NCBI GenBank assembly: GCA_030739735.1
Contig: JASLYQ010000016.1
Location: 1 to 64,000 of the forward strand
DNA: 64,000 bases
Direction of reading: 5' to 3'
DNA from: Alphaproteobacteria bacterium
Lineage (GTDB): Bacteria; Pseudomonadota; Alphaproteobacteria; UBA7887
Shown here: piece after piece, positions 56,403 to 64,000 of the stretch
Numbering within the stretch: the stretch's first letter is position 1
Layout: the number at the start of each line of letters is the position of its first letter
Translations under genes and position numbers: made by a program
The notes under the pieces: model-generated
What the model was told of the DNA's origin: nothing
The model's input: only the letters and a program-made list of their open reading frames with translations
Database searches by the model: none

Positions 56403-57314
56403 TTAGCCTTCGCCGCCACCCGGCTCCTGCTCAGCCATGTCGGCGTGGCGAATGCGCACCTTGCGGACGCGGCGCGGATCCGCATCGAGTACGTCGATAG
56501 CCAGGCCTGCAGGATGGGCCACGACCTCTCCGACCGCCGGCACCCGCCCAGCCAGATCAAAGACGAGCCCACCGACTGTTTCGATATCCTCGTCGCGATC
56601 AGCCGGCAGAAGATCGATGCCGAGCTTCAACTCAATTTCTAATATCAGCGCCCGCGCATCGGCCTCCAAGCTGCCATCCGCGGTGATCGCAACCAGCGGC
56701 AAAGCGGCCGTGTCGTGCTCATCTTCGATCTCGCCGACAATCTCCTCCATCAGATCCTCGATGGTCACCAGGCCGTCGATGCCCCCATGCTCGTCGACCA
56801 CCATAGCCAGATGTACCTTGTCGGCGCGCATCTCACGCAGCATTTCCTGCACCGGCATGGACGGCGGAACGAAAGGCAGGCGCCTGATCACGTCAGCCAG
56901 CCGAAAAGGCTCATCCACCGACCAATAGGTCAGTAGATCCTGCACATGTACCATACCGATGACATCATCAAGGCTGTTGCGATAGACCGGCAGACGCGAA
57001 TGCCCAACCCGCGACATCAGTTTAACCACTTCGGCCAGGGAGGCACCCTCGGGCACGGCGATAATGTCGGCACGCGGCACCATGACGTCCTCGACCCGCG
57101 ACTCGCCGAACTTGAGCAGGTTGAGCAGCATCACGCGCTCTTCCTCGTCGAGAGCGGTGTCGTCGTCGCGCTCGGCGATCAGCGTCTCCACCGACTGGCG
57201 CAGACTGTCAGCCTGACTGCCGATACCCGTCAAAGAGCCGAGCCAGCCAGCCAACACACCGAGCAGCGTACGCTCGCCCGCCGATCCGGGCTCGTCCTGC
57301 CTGTCACTGCTCAT
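56403..57314 (-). CDS. CorC/HlyC family CBS-domain protein
   Basis: A 303-residue cytoplasmic protein of the hemolysin C/CorC type. It has MLLNLLKFGESRVEDVMVPR before two CBS domains (about residues 75-195, with LSRVGHSRLPVYRNSLDDVI and the VVDEHGGIDGLVTIEDLMEE segment) and the CorC_HlyC transporter-associated domain at the C-terminus (GLVFDLAGRVPAVGEVVAHP). There is no membrane-spanning DUF21 domain. Roles in magnesium/cobalt efflux or ribosome-linked stress have been proposed. It sits in the phoH-ybeY-corC-lnt string and overlaps ybeY by four bases. Confidence 0.93.
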   Translation of the reverse strand: MSSDRQDEPGSAGERTLLGVLAGWLGSLTGIGSQADSLRQSVETLIAERDDDTALDEEERVMLLNLLKFGESRVEDVMVPRADIIAVPEGASLAEVVKLMSRVGHSRLPVYRNSLDDVIGMVHVQDLLTYWSVDEPFRLADVIRRLPFVPPSMPVQEMLREMRADKVHLAMVVDEHGGIDGLVTIEDLMEEIVGEIEDEHDTAALPLVAITADGSLEADARALILEIELKLGIDLLPADRDEDIETVGGLVFDLAGRVPAVGEVVAHPAGLAIDVLDADPRRVRKVRIRHADMAEQEPGGGEG

Positions 57315-57787
57315 TTCACACCCACGCGCTCGGCGGCGTATGGATCGGCGATGCCGAGCGTCGCCAATACGCGAACCTCCATCGCTTCCATGTGCCGGGC
57401 CTCGTCATCGTCTTGATGGCCAAAACCGAGTAAATGCAGGGTGCCATGCACTGCCAGGTGGGAGAGATGCGCAGCCAGAGCCTTGCCCCTTGTACGGGCC
57501 TCCTCAGCAGTCGTCTCGCGCGCCAGGATGACGTCGCCGAGCAGACCCGGCGCACCGGCCGCAAAGGCGAGCACATTGGTCGGACCCTCGAGATGGCGAA
57601 ATCGGCTATTGAGGGACGCAACATGGGCGTTATCGGACAACACGATACAGAGGTCGCCACCCTCGCACCCGGCAGTCTCCAAGGCCGCGGCCGCGGCAAG
57701 CCGGCAAATACTCTCGGCCTCGACACCCCAGGCAGGATCCTCTAGCACCACCGCTATATCGACGGGATAGTTATCGTCGCCGGTCAT
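57311..57787 (-). CDS. ybeY: Endoribonuclease YbeY (rRNA maturation factor)
   Basis: A 158-residue metal-dependent endoribonuclease needed for 16S rRNA 3' processing and 70S quality control. The zinc motif is HLSHLAVHGTLHLLGFGHQD with the H-x3-H-x5-H pattern. SRFRHLEGPTNVLAF is also a family segment. It overlaps phoH upstream and corC downstream by four bases each. Confidence 0.95.
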   Translation of the reverse strand: MTGDDNYPVDIAVVLEDPAWGVEAESICRLAAAAALETAGCEGGDLCIVLSDNAHVASLNSRFRHLEGPTNVLAFAAGAPGLLGDVILARETTAEEARTRGKALAAHLSHLAVHGTLHLLGFGHQDDDEARHMEAMEVRVLATLGIADPYAAERVGVK

Positions 57788-58794
57788 GGCTCCTTTACCT
57801 CGCGCTCGCGCACCTCATAGGCGCGGACGAGCGCCGTTACCAGACGGTGGCGCACTACATCGGCATGGGAAAAGCGAACCACCGATACACCTTCGACCTC
57901 GCCCACCACCGCCAAGGCCTCGCTGAGGCCAGGCCGCGTGCCTGTGGGCAGGTCCACCTGCGACAGGTCGCCCGTGACCGCCATGCGCGAATTCTCACCG
58001 AGACGAGTGAGAAACATCTTCATCTGCACGGGTGAAGTGTTCTGAGCCTCGTCGAGGATGACATAGGCGTTCGACAGCGTGCGCCCGCGCATGAAGGCAA
58101 GTGGCGCAATCTCGATAACGCCGCTTTGCAGGCGGTCCATGACGCGGTCAGACGGCATCATATCGTAGAGCGCGTCATACATAGGCCGCAGATAGGGATC
58201 GACCTTCTCGCGTAAATCGCCCGGCAAAAAGCCGAGCCGCTCACCCGCCTCGACGGCGGGACGCGAGAGGATGATGCGGTCAACTTGGCCATGGGTCAGC
58301 ATGGCCACGGCAACAGCCACGGCAAGGTAGGTCTTACCGGTTCCCGCCGGGCCGATGCCGAAGACAAGTTCGCTTTCCTGCAGCGCACGCATATAGGTCA
58401 CCTGGGCCGGTGAGCGCGGTATGATACGCCGCCGCTGGGTGGTGATGACCGTATCGTCGGCGACCAGGCGGGCGACACCGTCGCCATTGCCCGCGGGCTC
58501 GTCGGCAACGACCATGCGCAAGGCGGCATCGACATCTTGAGCGGTTACCGGAAGGCCTTTCTCGAGCACGTCGTACAGGCCGAGCATGGCCCGCTTGGCC
58601 TTTTCCGTGGCTTCGGGACGGCCGGTGATAGCAAGCTGGTTGCCGCGGCTGGCCAAAGAAACCCCGAGAGCCTGCTCGATCCGCGCCAGATAGCGATCGT
58701 GCTCGCCATAAAGTGCGCCCAGCAGGGCATTGTTGGCAAAGCTCAGATACAACGGCGCGGCATCATCGCCGTGCGGTTTCGGCGCCCGGCTCAT
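57784..58794 (-). CDS. PhoH family ATPase (PhoH-like, YbeZ)
   Basis: A 336-residue P-loop ATPase. Walker A is [20 protein letters not shown] (about residues 145-164); [20 protein letters not shown] and the Walker [21 protein letters not shown] segment follow, ending with [21 protein letters not shown] short N-terminal KH-like region is present. It is thought to work with YbeY on RNA, and its gene overlaps both miaB and ybeY. Confidence 0.95.
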   Translation of the reverse strand: MSRAPKPHGDDAAPLYLSFANNALLGALYGEHDRYLARIEQALGVSLASRGNQLAITGRPEATEKAKRAMLGLYDVLEKGLPVTAQDVDAALRMVVADEPAGNGDGVARLVADDTVITTQRRRIIPRSPAQVTYMRALQESELVFGIGPAGTGKTYLAVAVAVAMLTHGQVDRIILSRPAVEAGERLGFLPGDLREKVDPYLRPMYDALYDMMPSDRVMDRLQSGVIEIAPLAFMRGRTLSNAYVILDEAQNTSPVQMKMFLTRLGENSRMAVTGDLSQVDLPTGTRPGLSEALAVVGEVEGVSVVRFSHADVVRHRLVTALVRAYEVREREVKEP

Positions 58795-60140
58795 GCGTCA
58801 GCCTCGGCCACGGCCAGCTCGCCGGCCAGGCTATTGGGGCCGGCGGCAGCAATGCGAGCAGAAACCTCATCACCGATGCGCGCTGTCGCCGCTTCGATAT
58901 GAACCGGCTGTAAATAGGGCGAGCGGCCGAGCAACTGCCCGGCATGGCGGCCCGGCTTTTCTAACAGCACCGGCAACACGCGCCCTACGCAGGTGTTCGC
59001 GAATTCGCGCCGCTGTGCTTCGAGGCGAGCCTGCAGTACCGTCAACCGCTCAGCCTTTTCCGCCTCTCGGACCGGGTCCAGCCCGCTTGCCGCGGGCGTA
59101 CCCGGGCGCGGGCTGTATTTGAACGAGAACGCGCTAGCGAAGCCGATTTCGTCAACCAGCGCCATGGTAGCGGCGAAGTCCGCCGCAGTCTCGCCGGGGA
59201 AGCCGACGATGAAGTCAGACGACAAAGCAAGGTCGGAACGTGTCGCGCGCAGACGCTCGACCAGGCGGCGATAGTCATCTGCCGTATGTTGGCGGTTCAT
59301 GGCCTTCAACACGCGGTCGGAGCCAGTTTGCACTGGCAGATGCAGATAGGGCATCAAAACCTCGACCTCGCCGTGGGCGGCAATCAGACCATCGTCCATG
59401 TCGCTTGGATGGGACGTGGTGTAGCGCAGCCGCGCCAGACCCGGCAGCTTCGCCAAACGTCGGATCAGGCGCGCCAACGACCAGCCGTCGCCATGATAGG
59501 CGTTGACGTTCTGACCCAGCAATGTGATCTCCCGCGCACCCTGGGCAAGCAATTGCTCGGCTTCCGCGACGATCTGGTCGACCGGACGCGACTCCTCGAC
59601 ACCTCGCGTATAGGGCACAACGCAGAAGGTGCAGAACTTGTCGCAGCCCTCTTGCACGGACAGGAAAGCACTTACGGACGCAGCACCAGAGCGAGCTGGC
59701 AGGGCATCAAACTTGGGAATAGGAGGAAACTCGATGTCGAGCACCGGCACACCACTGACCCGGCTGGCGCGCGCGATCATCTCCGGCAGACGGTGATAGG
59801 TCTGCGGCCCCAGCACGATGTCGATGAAAGGCGCGCGGCGTAGCATTTCCTCGCCCTCGGCCTGGGCCACACAGCCCGCCACGGCTAAGATCATACGCTT
59901 TCCACCTGCGGCCCGCACCTCACGCAGCCGGCGCAGCCGCCCAAGCTCCGAATAGACTTTCTCGCTGGCCTTGTCGCGAATGTGACAGGTATTGAGGATG
60001 ATCATGTCCGCGTCATCTGGTGCCGCCGCCATGCGGTAGCCGAGCGGCGCCAATAACTCGGCCATGCGCTCCGAGTCGTAGACATTCATCTGACAGCCAT
60101 AGGTCCGGATGAAAAGAGTCTTGGGCTCAGCGGCAGGCAT
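58791..60140 (-). CDS. miaB: tRNA-2-methylthio-N6-dimethylallyladenosine synthase
   Basis: A 449-residue radical SAM methylthiotransferase that converts i6A37 to ms2i6A37 in tRNA. The N-terminal domain has [15 protein letters not shown] with the first auxiliary-cluster cysteine, and later [15 protein letters not shown] and [14 protein letters not shown]. The radical SAM motif is [20 protein letters not shown] (CxxxCxxC). A TRAM domain ends the protein. ATG at 60140 ([17 protein letters not shown]) is preferred; the longer frame adds 17 unconserved residues. It overlaps phoH by four bases. Confidence 0.95.
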   Translation of the reverse strand: MPAAEPKTLFIRTYGCQMNVYDSERMAELLAPLGYRMAAAPDDADMIILNTCHIRDKASEKVYSELGRLRRLREVRAAGGKRMILAVAGCVAQAEGEEMLRRAPFIDIVLGPQTYHRLPEMIARASRVSGVPVLDIEFPPIPKFDALPARSGAASVSAFLSVQEGCDKFCTFCVVPYTRGVEESRPVDQIVAEAEQLLAQGAREITLLGQNVNAYHGDGWSLARLIRRLAKLPGLARLRYTTSHPSDMDDGLIAAHGEVEVLMPYLHLPVQTGSDRVLKAMNRQHTADDYRRLVERLRATRSDLALSSDFIVGFPGETAADFAATMALVDEIGFASAFSFKYSPRPGTPAASGLDPVREAEKAERLTVLQARLEAQRREFANTCVGRVLPVLLEKPGRHAGQLLGRSPYLQPVHIEAATARIGDEVSARIAAAGPNSLAGELAVAEADA

Positions 60141-60322
60141 CGGTTGCTCGCCGTACTCCTGCCGTGCGCCGCGTCTCTCAAGGTGCTGCACAATCAGCTC
60201 GTCACCGCCCTCGACAACAGCCTCCAGCCCTGGATTCGCGCGTTCCTTTGCATGGCTTGCAACTTTAGAGCATGTTGGCGCCGCGGGGAACCAGTTGCTG
60301 CCATAGCCAGGCCCTATCTCGC

Positions 60323-61117
60323 CTAGCCGATGGCGACATCGCTACGGCGTCCCGACAGCAAAGCCGACACGCCGCCAGTTACCAAGCGCTCACAACGCTT
60401 GGCCAAGATCTTGCGCGAATCGCCATCGCCGAGCATGAGCGGCGGATGAAAGCAGACTTCCACGGTGGCCGGACCGCAGCAGAGCAGGTCCCAGAGATGG
60501 CTAGCCAGGCCCATGTCGCCATACCAGGCGAGATAGGGCCGCTCGCGCCGGCTCATGGGTAGATGGTTGTAAGCCGTATAGGCTACCGAGATGGGTTGCA
60601 CGCTGAGCGGCCTGCCTTTCACGCTCACCTCCGCCAGGCTGAAAAAGGTGCTGTTGAATGGCAACACACGGTTGCCGTCGCTGCTGGTGCCTTCGGGAAA
60701 GAGAACCAAGCTACCGCCTTCCTCCAGGCGGGCAAGCATCTGATCGCGCTGTCCGCCACTACGGCTCACCCTGCGCTCGACGAAGATCGTATTGACACTT
60801 TTAGCCAGGATGCCGAACAAAGGCCAACCTGCCACCTCCGCCTTGGCAACAAAGGACGCGTCAAGCAGGGTCGAGAGCACGATAATATCCAGATAGGACG
60901 CATGATTGGCCACATAAAGCGCCGGCGCCGGCGCCGGCGCCGATCCACTTCGCTGTACCTCAAGGCCCAACAGCCAGCAATTTCCGCGATGGTAGAGCCT
61001 GGGAATCAACCGTTGCAGGCGCGAGCCCACTAGCACGAAGAGAAGCTGCAACGGCAAGAGCGTCAGCGTCCAAAGAATAAAGCCGGTGGTCAGCACAACC
61101 CCTCGCAGCGCAACCAT
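60323..61117 (-). CDS. 1-acyl-sn-glycerol-3-phosphate acyltransferase, OlsA-type
   Basis: A 264-residue PlsC-family acyltransferase with N-terminal hydrophobic segments ([20 protein letters not shown]). Block I is the NHASYLDI motif (H-x4-D) and block III is [18 protein letters not shown]. Paired downstream of an OlsB gene, it is probably OlsA, which adds the second acyl chain to lyso-ornithine lipid. A general phosphatidic-acid role cannot be excluded. ATG at 61117 is chosen; a TTG at 61123 is also in frame. A 182-base gap follows before miaB. Confidence 0.82.
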   Translation of the reverse strand: MVALRGVVLTTGFILWTLTLLPLQLLFVLVGSRLQRLIPRLYHRGNCWLLGLEVQRSGSAPAPAPALYVANHASYLDIIVLSTLLDASFVAKAEVAGWPLFGILAKSVNTIFVERRVSRSGGQRDQMLARLEEGGSLVLFPEGTSSDGNRVLPFNSTFFSLAEVSVKGRPLSVQPISVAYTAYNHLPMSRRERPYLAWYGDMGLASHLWDLLCCGPATVEVCFHPPLMLGDGDSRKILAKRCERLVTGGVSALLSGRRSDVAIG

Positions 61118-61128
61118 CTTCAATTTGA

Positions 61129-61950
61129 TCAGACGGAGACCGGACGGTGAATATCGGCGCCGTAATGCTGGCGATACTTGTCAGTCACCCAGTCGGTCTT
61201 GACCACGATACAGACATCAATAGTCTGGAACTGCTCGTCGATCACCGCGCCGTCGCCGACGAAGCCGCCGACCCGCAGATAGCCCTTGATCAAGGGCGGT
61301 AGGGCGAGCCGCGCCTCGCGCCGTTCGATCGCGTCAGCGGCGATGCGATCCATCGGCGTAAACAGCGCCGTCAGGGCGCGCGGGCGCAAGCCCTCGGGCG
61401 CCAGATGGTTGTGATAGAGATAGGACAACGGCAGCGCCACACTGTCGGGCTCAACGCCCTCAAAGCTGGCGCACCCGAACATCAATGCAATATCGAAATG
61501 AAAGACGTACGCGGCAATACCGCGCCATAGCAAGGCCATGGTCGCACGATTGCGGTATTCGGCGGCAACGCAGGAGCGGCCCAACTCCATAATCTCACCG
61601 CTACTCGCCAGCAGCTCTGAGATATCGTACTCGCTAGCCGTATAGAATCCGCCCTTGCGCATGGCCTCACTGCGGCGGTTGAGACGATAGGTACCAACCA
61701 CCGAGTCTTGCGGGTGAGGTCTATCGTGGTCAATAACAAGCAGATGGTCGAAGCATTCATCATGGCTGTCGAAATCACGCCTGCGCGACCGCATCTCGTC
61801 ACTCGGGCGGGCGCTCATCTCCTCGTAGAAGACGCGGTAACGCAGGGCTTGTGCGGCATCGATCTCGGCCGCTCCACGAGCAAGGCGCGCCTCCAGATTT
61901 CCAGCATGGATGCCGCCATGGGGGTCGTCAAAAGTCTCGGCAGTGCTCAT
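61129..61950 (-). CDS. Ornithine-acyl-ACP N-acyltransferase, OlsB-type (GNAT)
   Basis: A 273-residue GNAT-like protein of the OlsB/hemolysin-related acyltransferase family. Landmarks are ALRYRVFYEEMSARPSDEMR, DHLLVIDHDRPHPQDSVVGT, IMELGRSCVAAEYRNRATMA and the C-terminal LPPLIKGYLRVGGFVGDGAV. OlsB makes lyso-ornithine lipid from ornithine and a 3-hydroxyacyl-ACP. Its gene is 11 bases ahead of the OlsA-type gene. ATG at 61950 matches the family; the longer frame overlaps fur. The fur gene lies 43 bases upstream. Confidence 0.85.
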   Translation of the reverse strand: MSTAETFDDPHGGIHAGNLEARLARGAAEIDAAQALRYRVFYEEMSARPSDEMRSRRRDFDSHDECFDHLLVIDHDRPHPQDSVVGTYRLNRRSEAMRKGGFYTASEYDISELLASSGEIMELGRSCVAAEYRNRATMALLWRGIAAYVFHFDIALMFGCASFEGVEPDSVALPLSYLYHNHLAPEGLRPRALTALFTPMDRIAADAIERREARLALPPLIKGYLRVGGFVGDGAVIDEQFQTIDVCIVVKTDWVTDKYRQHYGADIHRPVSV

Positions 61951-61993
61951 GGCTCTATGGGCCCTTTGTCGGCGTGGTGGCCGGCGACTACTA

Positions 61994-62431
61994 TCAATCC
62001 TCGCTCGTCTCCAGCGGTATGCCGTAAAGCTCCAGCCGGTGCCCAACGAGATGGAATCCGAGCTCTTTGGCCGCCAATTTTTGCAACGCCTCGATCTGGT
62101 CGTTGTGAAACTCGATCACCCGCCCCGTCTCAATGTTGATGAGGTGGTCGTGGTGCTGGCTGCCGCTTTCCTCGTAGCGGGCTCGGCCATCGCCAAAATC
62201 GTGCCGCTCGAGCACCTCGTTCTGTTCAAAGACACGCACCGTCCGATAGACCGTAGCTAAGCTGATATGGGGGTCGATGAGGATTGCTCTCCGACAGACC
62301 TCATTGGCGTCGGGATGATCCTTCGCGTCGGACAGAACCCGTGCAATGACCCGCCGCTGCCCGGTCATTTTCAGGCCCTTCTCAACACACAGTCTTTCCA
62401 CGCGCGACATCGCTTTCGCAGCCTGTGTCAC
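61994..62431 (-). CDS. fur: Ferric uptake regulator Fur (or Mur-type)
   Basis: A 145-residue Fur-family protein starting at GTG 62431; an ATG at 62410 (MSRVERLCVEKG) is an alternative. GGAGGAGG lies 13 bases ahead. The DNA-binding part has KGLKMTGQRRVIARVLSDAK and PHISLATVYRTVRVFEQNEV. The metal site is recognised from QHHDHLINIETGRVIEFHND. There is no CXXC zinc motif. In Alphaproteobacteria such proteins often respond to manganese (Mur) rather than iron. It is downstream of rimI-tsaB and upstream of olsBA. Confidence 0.9.
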   Translation of the reverse strand: MTQAAKAMSRVERLCVEKGLKMTGQRRVIARVLSDAKDHPDANEVCRRAILIDPHISLATVYRTVRVFEQNEVLERHDFGDGRARYEESGSQHHDHLINIETGRVIEFHNDQIEALQKLAAKELGFHLVGHRLELYGIPLETSED

Positions 62432-62565
62432 GATAGGGATTCTGCCTCCTCCCAATTCTTTTCTGCTTAATCTCGCGAACGCCAGTATATGGCAGAGCGG
62501 GCCCAGGAACAACAGAGCCCCACCGCCCGTTGACGGTCATGGCGGCAATCGGCCACCATGGTAAC

Positions 62566-62829
62566 ATGGAAACGCAAGCAACAGACACTGCCGCGGACCG
62601 GCAACTCGACATTACCCATTTGCAATGCCCGATGACCTTCGTGCGCACAAAACTCACGCTTGAAGGCATGGAAGCCGGCGAAATTCTCGCGGTACGCCTT
62701 AATGCCGGCGAGCCGTTGGAGAACGTACCACGCTCGGTCGGCGACATGGGTCATGAGGTGGTCTCGCTGACGCCGGAGGCCGAGGGCGGCCCCTACCTGC
62801 TGCTGGTCCGCTTGTGCTCAAAAAGCTAG
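62566..62829 (+). CDS. Sulfurtransferase TusA family protein
   Basis: An 87-residue TusA/SirA-like protein. The active cysteine is C21 in the THLQCPMTFVRTKLTLEGME motif (Cys-Pro), followed by AGEILAVRLNAGEPLENVPR. TusA proteins carry sulfur as a persulfide for tRNA thiolation or molybdenum cofactor and envelope functions. Start choice is uncertain: ATG at 62566 (METQATD) or upstream ATGs at 62530/62539. It is the only plus-strand gene among minus-strand neighbours and overlaps the end of rimI by 12 bases. Confidence 0.85.
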   Translation: METQATDTAADRQLDITHLQCPMTFVRTKLTLEGMEAGEILAVRLNAGEPLENVPRSVGDMGHEVVSLTPEAEGGPYLLLVRLCSKS

Positions 62830-63276
62830 CGATCGGCGCAGGACCAAAGCATCGGCGGGTGGCCCGCCGGGGCGGCGAAAATAGCCACGTCGGCTGCCGA
62901 CCTCCAGGAACCCCTGGCCGCTATAGAAGTCGCGCGCCGACGCATTGTCCACCGGCACCTCCAAGACCATCGACATCGCGCCCTGGGCGGCTACCCGCAC
63001 CATCGCACCTGACAGCAGAAGGCTTGCGATCCCGGCGCGGCGATGGTCGGGACGCACGCCGAGCGTGATCACCTCCGCCTCCTCGCCAAGCATCCGCCAA
63101 AGCAGGAATCTAAGCAGCGCATCATCGGCCGATACAATGCTAGCGGAGTTGCCTGGATTGCACAGCAGACCGCAGAAAGCAGAGGCGTCCCAGGCCTCAG
63201 CAAAACACACCCCGTGCAGAGTGGCGAGGATCTGGGCGTGAGCCGGGCCTGCGGCTAGCAGGCGCAGTGCTCTCAC
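62818..63276 (-). CDS. rimI: Ribosomal protein S18 alanine N-acetyltransferase
   Basis: A 152-residue GNAT acetyltransferase. The acetyl-CoA loop is VITLGVRPDHRRAGIASLLL (R/Q-x2-G-x-G/A pattern as RRAGIA), and the C-terminal ASARDFYSGQGFLEVGSRRG is typical of RimI. It acetylates the N-terminal alanine of S18. It overlaps tsaB by four bases; the tsaB-rimI pair is standard. It is convergent with the TusA-like gene, with the stops overlapping. Confidence 0.9.
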   Translation of the reverse strand: MRALRLLAAGPAHAQILATLHGVCFAEAWDASAFCGLLCNPGNSASIVSADDALLRFLLWRMLGEEAEVITLGVRPDHRRAGIASLLLSGAMVRVAAQGAMSMVLEVPVDNASARDFYSGQGFLEVGSRRGYFRRPGGPPADALVLRRSLAF

Positions 63277-63935
63277 GGCGTGCGCGGCAAGCGTGCATCG
63301 GGCGGGCGCAGATAGAGCGGTGCCACCGGCACACCGACCGCCGGCAGCGAGCGCGTCGCAGCCAGGGCCACGGCCACAGCAGCATCCGGGCAGCCGTCGC
63401 CGGGCAAGGCGGTCACCCCATCCCCGAGCAAGTCCGCCATGCGTTGGGCAGCCGTTCCAACCACCTGCAGGGGCGGAACCCAGGGCTCAGCCGCCAGGGC
63501 GTCGGCACTGCGTGCCGCCGGCTCGCCGAGGGGAGTTAGGTCGGTCGCGAAAACCTGGCCGTAGATCTCACCGCGACGGGCATCAATCGCCGCCATGAGG
63601 CTGTGGCCCCGCCGCGCCACCGGCACGGAAGCCGCCAGGACCTCCAGCGTAGTCAGACCGATCAGCGGCCGCGTGGCAGCGAGCGCCAGCCCGCGCGCCG
63701 CCGCCAAGCCGATGCGGAGGCCGGTGAAGGTGCCCGGACCGCGGGTGACAGCAAAGGCGTCGATATCGCCATAAGCGAGACCAGACTCGGCCATCACTGC
63801 CGCAACCATGGGCATCAGGGCTTCCGCATGGCCACGCACCATGAGCCGGCGCTGCGCCATCGCCACGGCCCCATCCACCCAAAGTGCGACTGAACACGCC
63901 TCCGTCGCTGTATCCAATGCTAGCAGACGCATCAT
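63273..63935 (-). CDS. tsaB: tRNA threonylcarbamoyladenosine biosynthesis protein TsaB
   Basis: A 220-residue ASKHA-fold protein that partners TsaD and TsaE in making t6A37 in tRNA. It starts MMRLLALDTATEACSVALWV and has the family signature AVTRGPGTFTGLRIGLAAAR near residue 70, then RPLIGLTTLEVLAASV. The C-terminus is less conserved. It is first in the tsaB-rimI minus-strand string. A divergent start codon lies 26 bases away. Confidence 0.95.
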   Translation of the reverse strand: MMRLLALDTATEACSVALWVDGAVAMAQRRLMVRGHAEALMPMVAAVMAESGLAYGDIDAFAVTRGPGTFTGLRIGLAAARGLALAATRPLIGLTTLEVLAASVPVARRGHSLMAAIDARRGEIYGQVFATDLTPLGEPAARSADALAAEPWVPPLQVVGTAAQRMADLLGDGVTALPGDGCPDAAVAVALAATRSLPAVGVPVAPLYLRPPDARLPRTP

Positions 63936-63961
63936 GCCGCCTTGGTATAGAGTCCGGCACC

Positions 63962-64000
63962 ATGCCTTTGGTCGCGATCGAGCCGCCCGCCTATGACCTC
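63962..64000 (+). CDS. Possible start of a divergent gene (partial)
   Basis: An ATG at 63962 opens a plus-strand frame, MPLVAIEPPAYDL, that runs off the window after 13 codons. It is divergent from tsaB with a 26-base gap. Too short to identify; it may not be a gene. Confidence 0.3.
   Translation, partial: MPLVAIEPPAYDL

Overview
The window is a high-G+C bacterial chromosome segment, almost entirely housekeeping genes. It reads as an alphaproteobacterium, probably Rhodospirillales-like. The reasons are the Irr-type Fur regulator with a TTAGAA-N3-TTCTAA operator, the order gyrB-recF-dnaN-dnaA-rpsT, the block rpmH-rnpA-yidD-yidC-engB-argB, the block tsaB-rimI-fur-miaB-phoH-ybeY-corC-lnt-xre-metK-trmB-rimP-nusA-ylxR-infB-rbfA-truB-rpsO-pnp, a YlxR-L7Ae fusion and an ornithine-lipid olsBA pair. 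This assignment is by recognition only; no search was run. I saw no insertion sequence, prophage, CRISPR array, tRNA or rRNA.

Layout. 1-5.5 kb: glycolate oxidase glcD and partial glcE (minus), rpmJ, an amidase and an ammonium transporter with a candidate NtrC/sigma-54 control region. 5.5-11.7 kb (minus): dapD, a pyrimidine 5'-nucleotidase-like HAD enzyme, a decayed coding stretch, argB, engB, yidC, yidD, rnpA, rpmH. 11.9-17.7 kb (plus): nine tightly packed genes for an orphan lipoprotein, a TVP38/DedA membrane protein, an ABC exporter, a histidine phosphatase, a SYLF protein, the copper proteins Sco1 and PCu(A)C, and a YgjP-type metalloprotease. 17.9-28.9 kb (minus): a class A penicillin-binding protein, gyrB, recF, dnaN, dnaA, rpsT, enoyl-CoA hydratase, a small exported protein and mutM. 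28.9-34.4 kb (plus): ubiE, ubiB, coaBC, dut, a broken cysK remnant, moeB and a DsrE-like protein.

34.4-42.8 kb is more mixed: a DUF2059 protein, a 2-hydroxyacid dehydrogenase, an SH3 protein, a decayed stretch, then the iron/redox cluster DUF3501 (frameshifted), an Fe-S oxidoreductase, rubrerythrin and irr with its operator, followed by a nitronate monooxygenase-like flavoprotein divergent from a TetR regulator. 42.8-64 kb is almost all minus strand and covers RNA decay, translation initiation, transcription elongation, tRNA modification, SAM synthesis, lipoprotein maturation, ornithine lipids and iron regulation.

No clearly new multi-gene system stands out. The best leads are small: an Irr-controlled rubrerythrin/Fe-S/DUF3501 operon whose last gene carries a one-base frameshift; a ten-base G tract in the helix-turn-helix of the XRE regulator upstream of metK, with a perfect palindrome ahead of it; a decaying cysK remnant between dut and moeB; and the copper/membrane gene chain at 12-17.7 kb. 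Many starts were moved inward from the longest open frame on the basis of family alignment, ribosome-binding sites and gene junctions.
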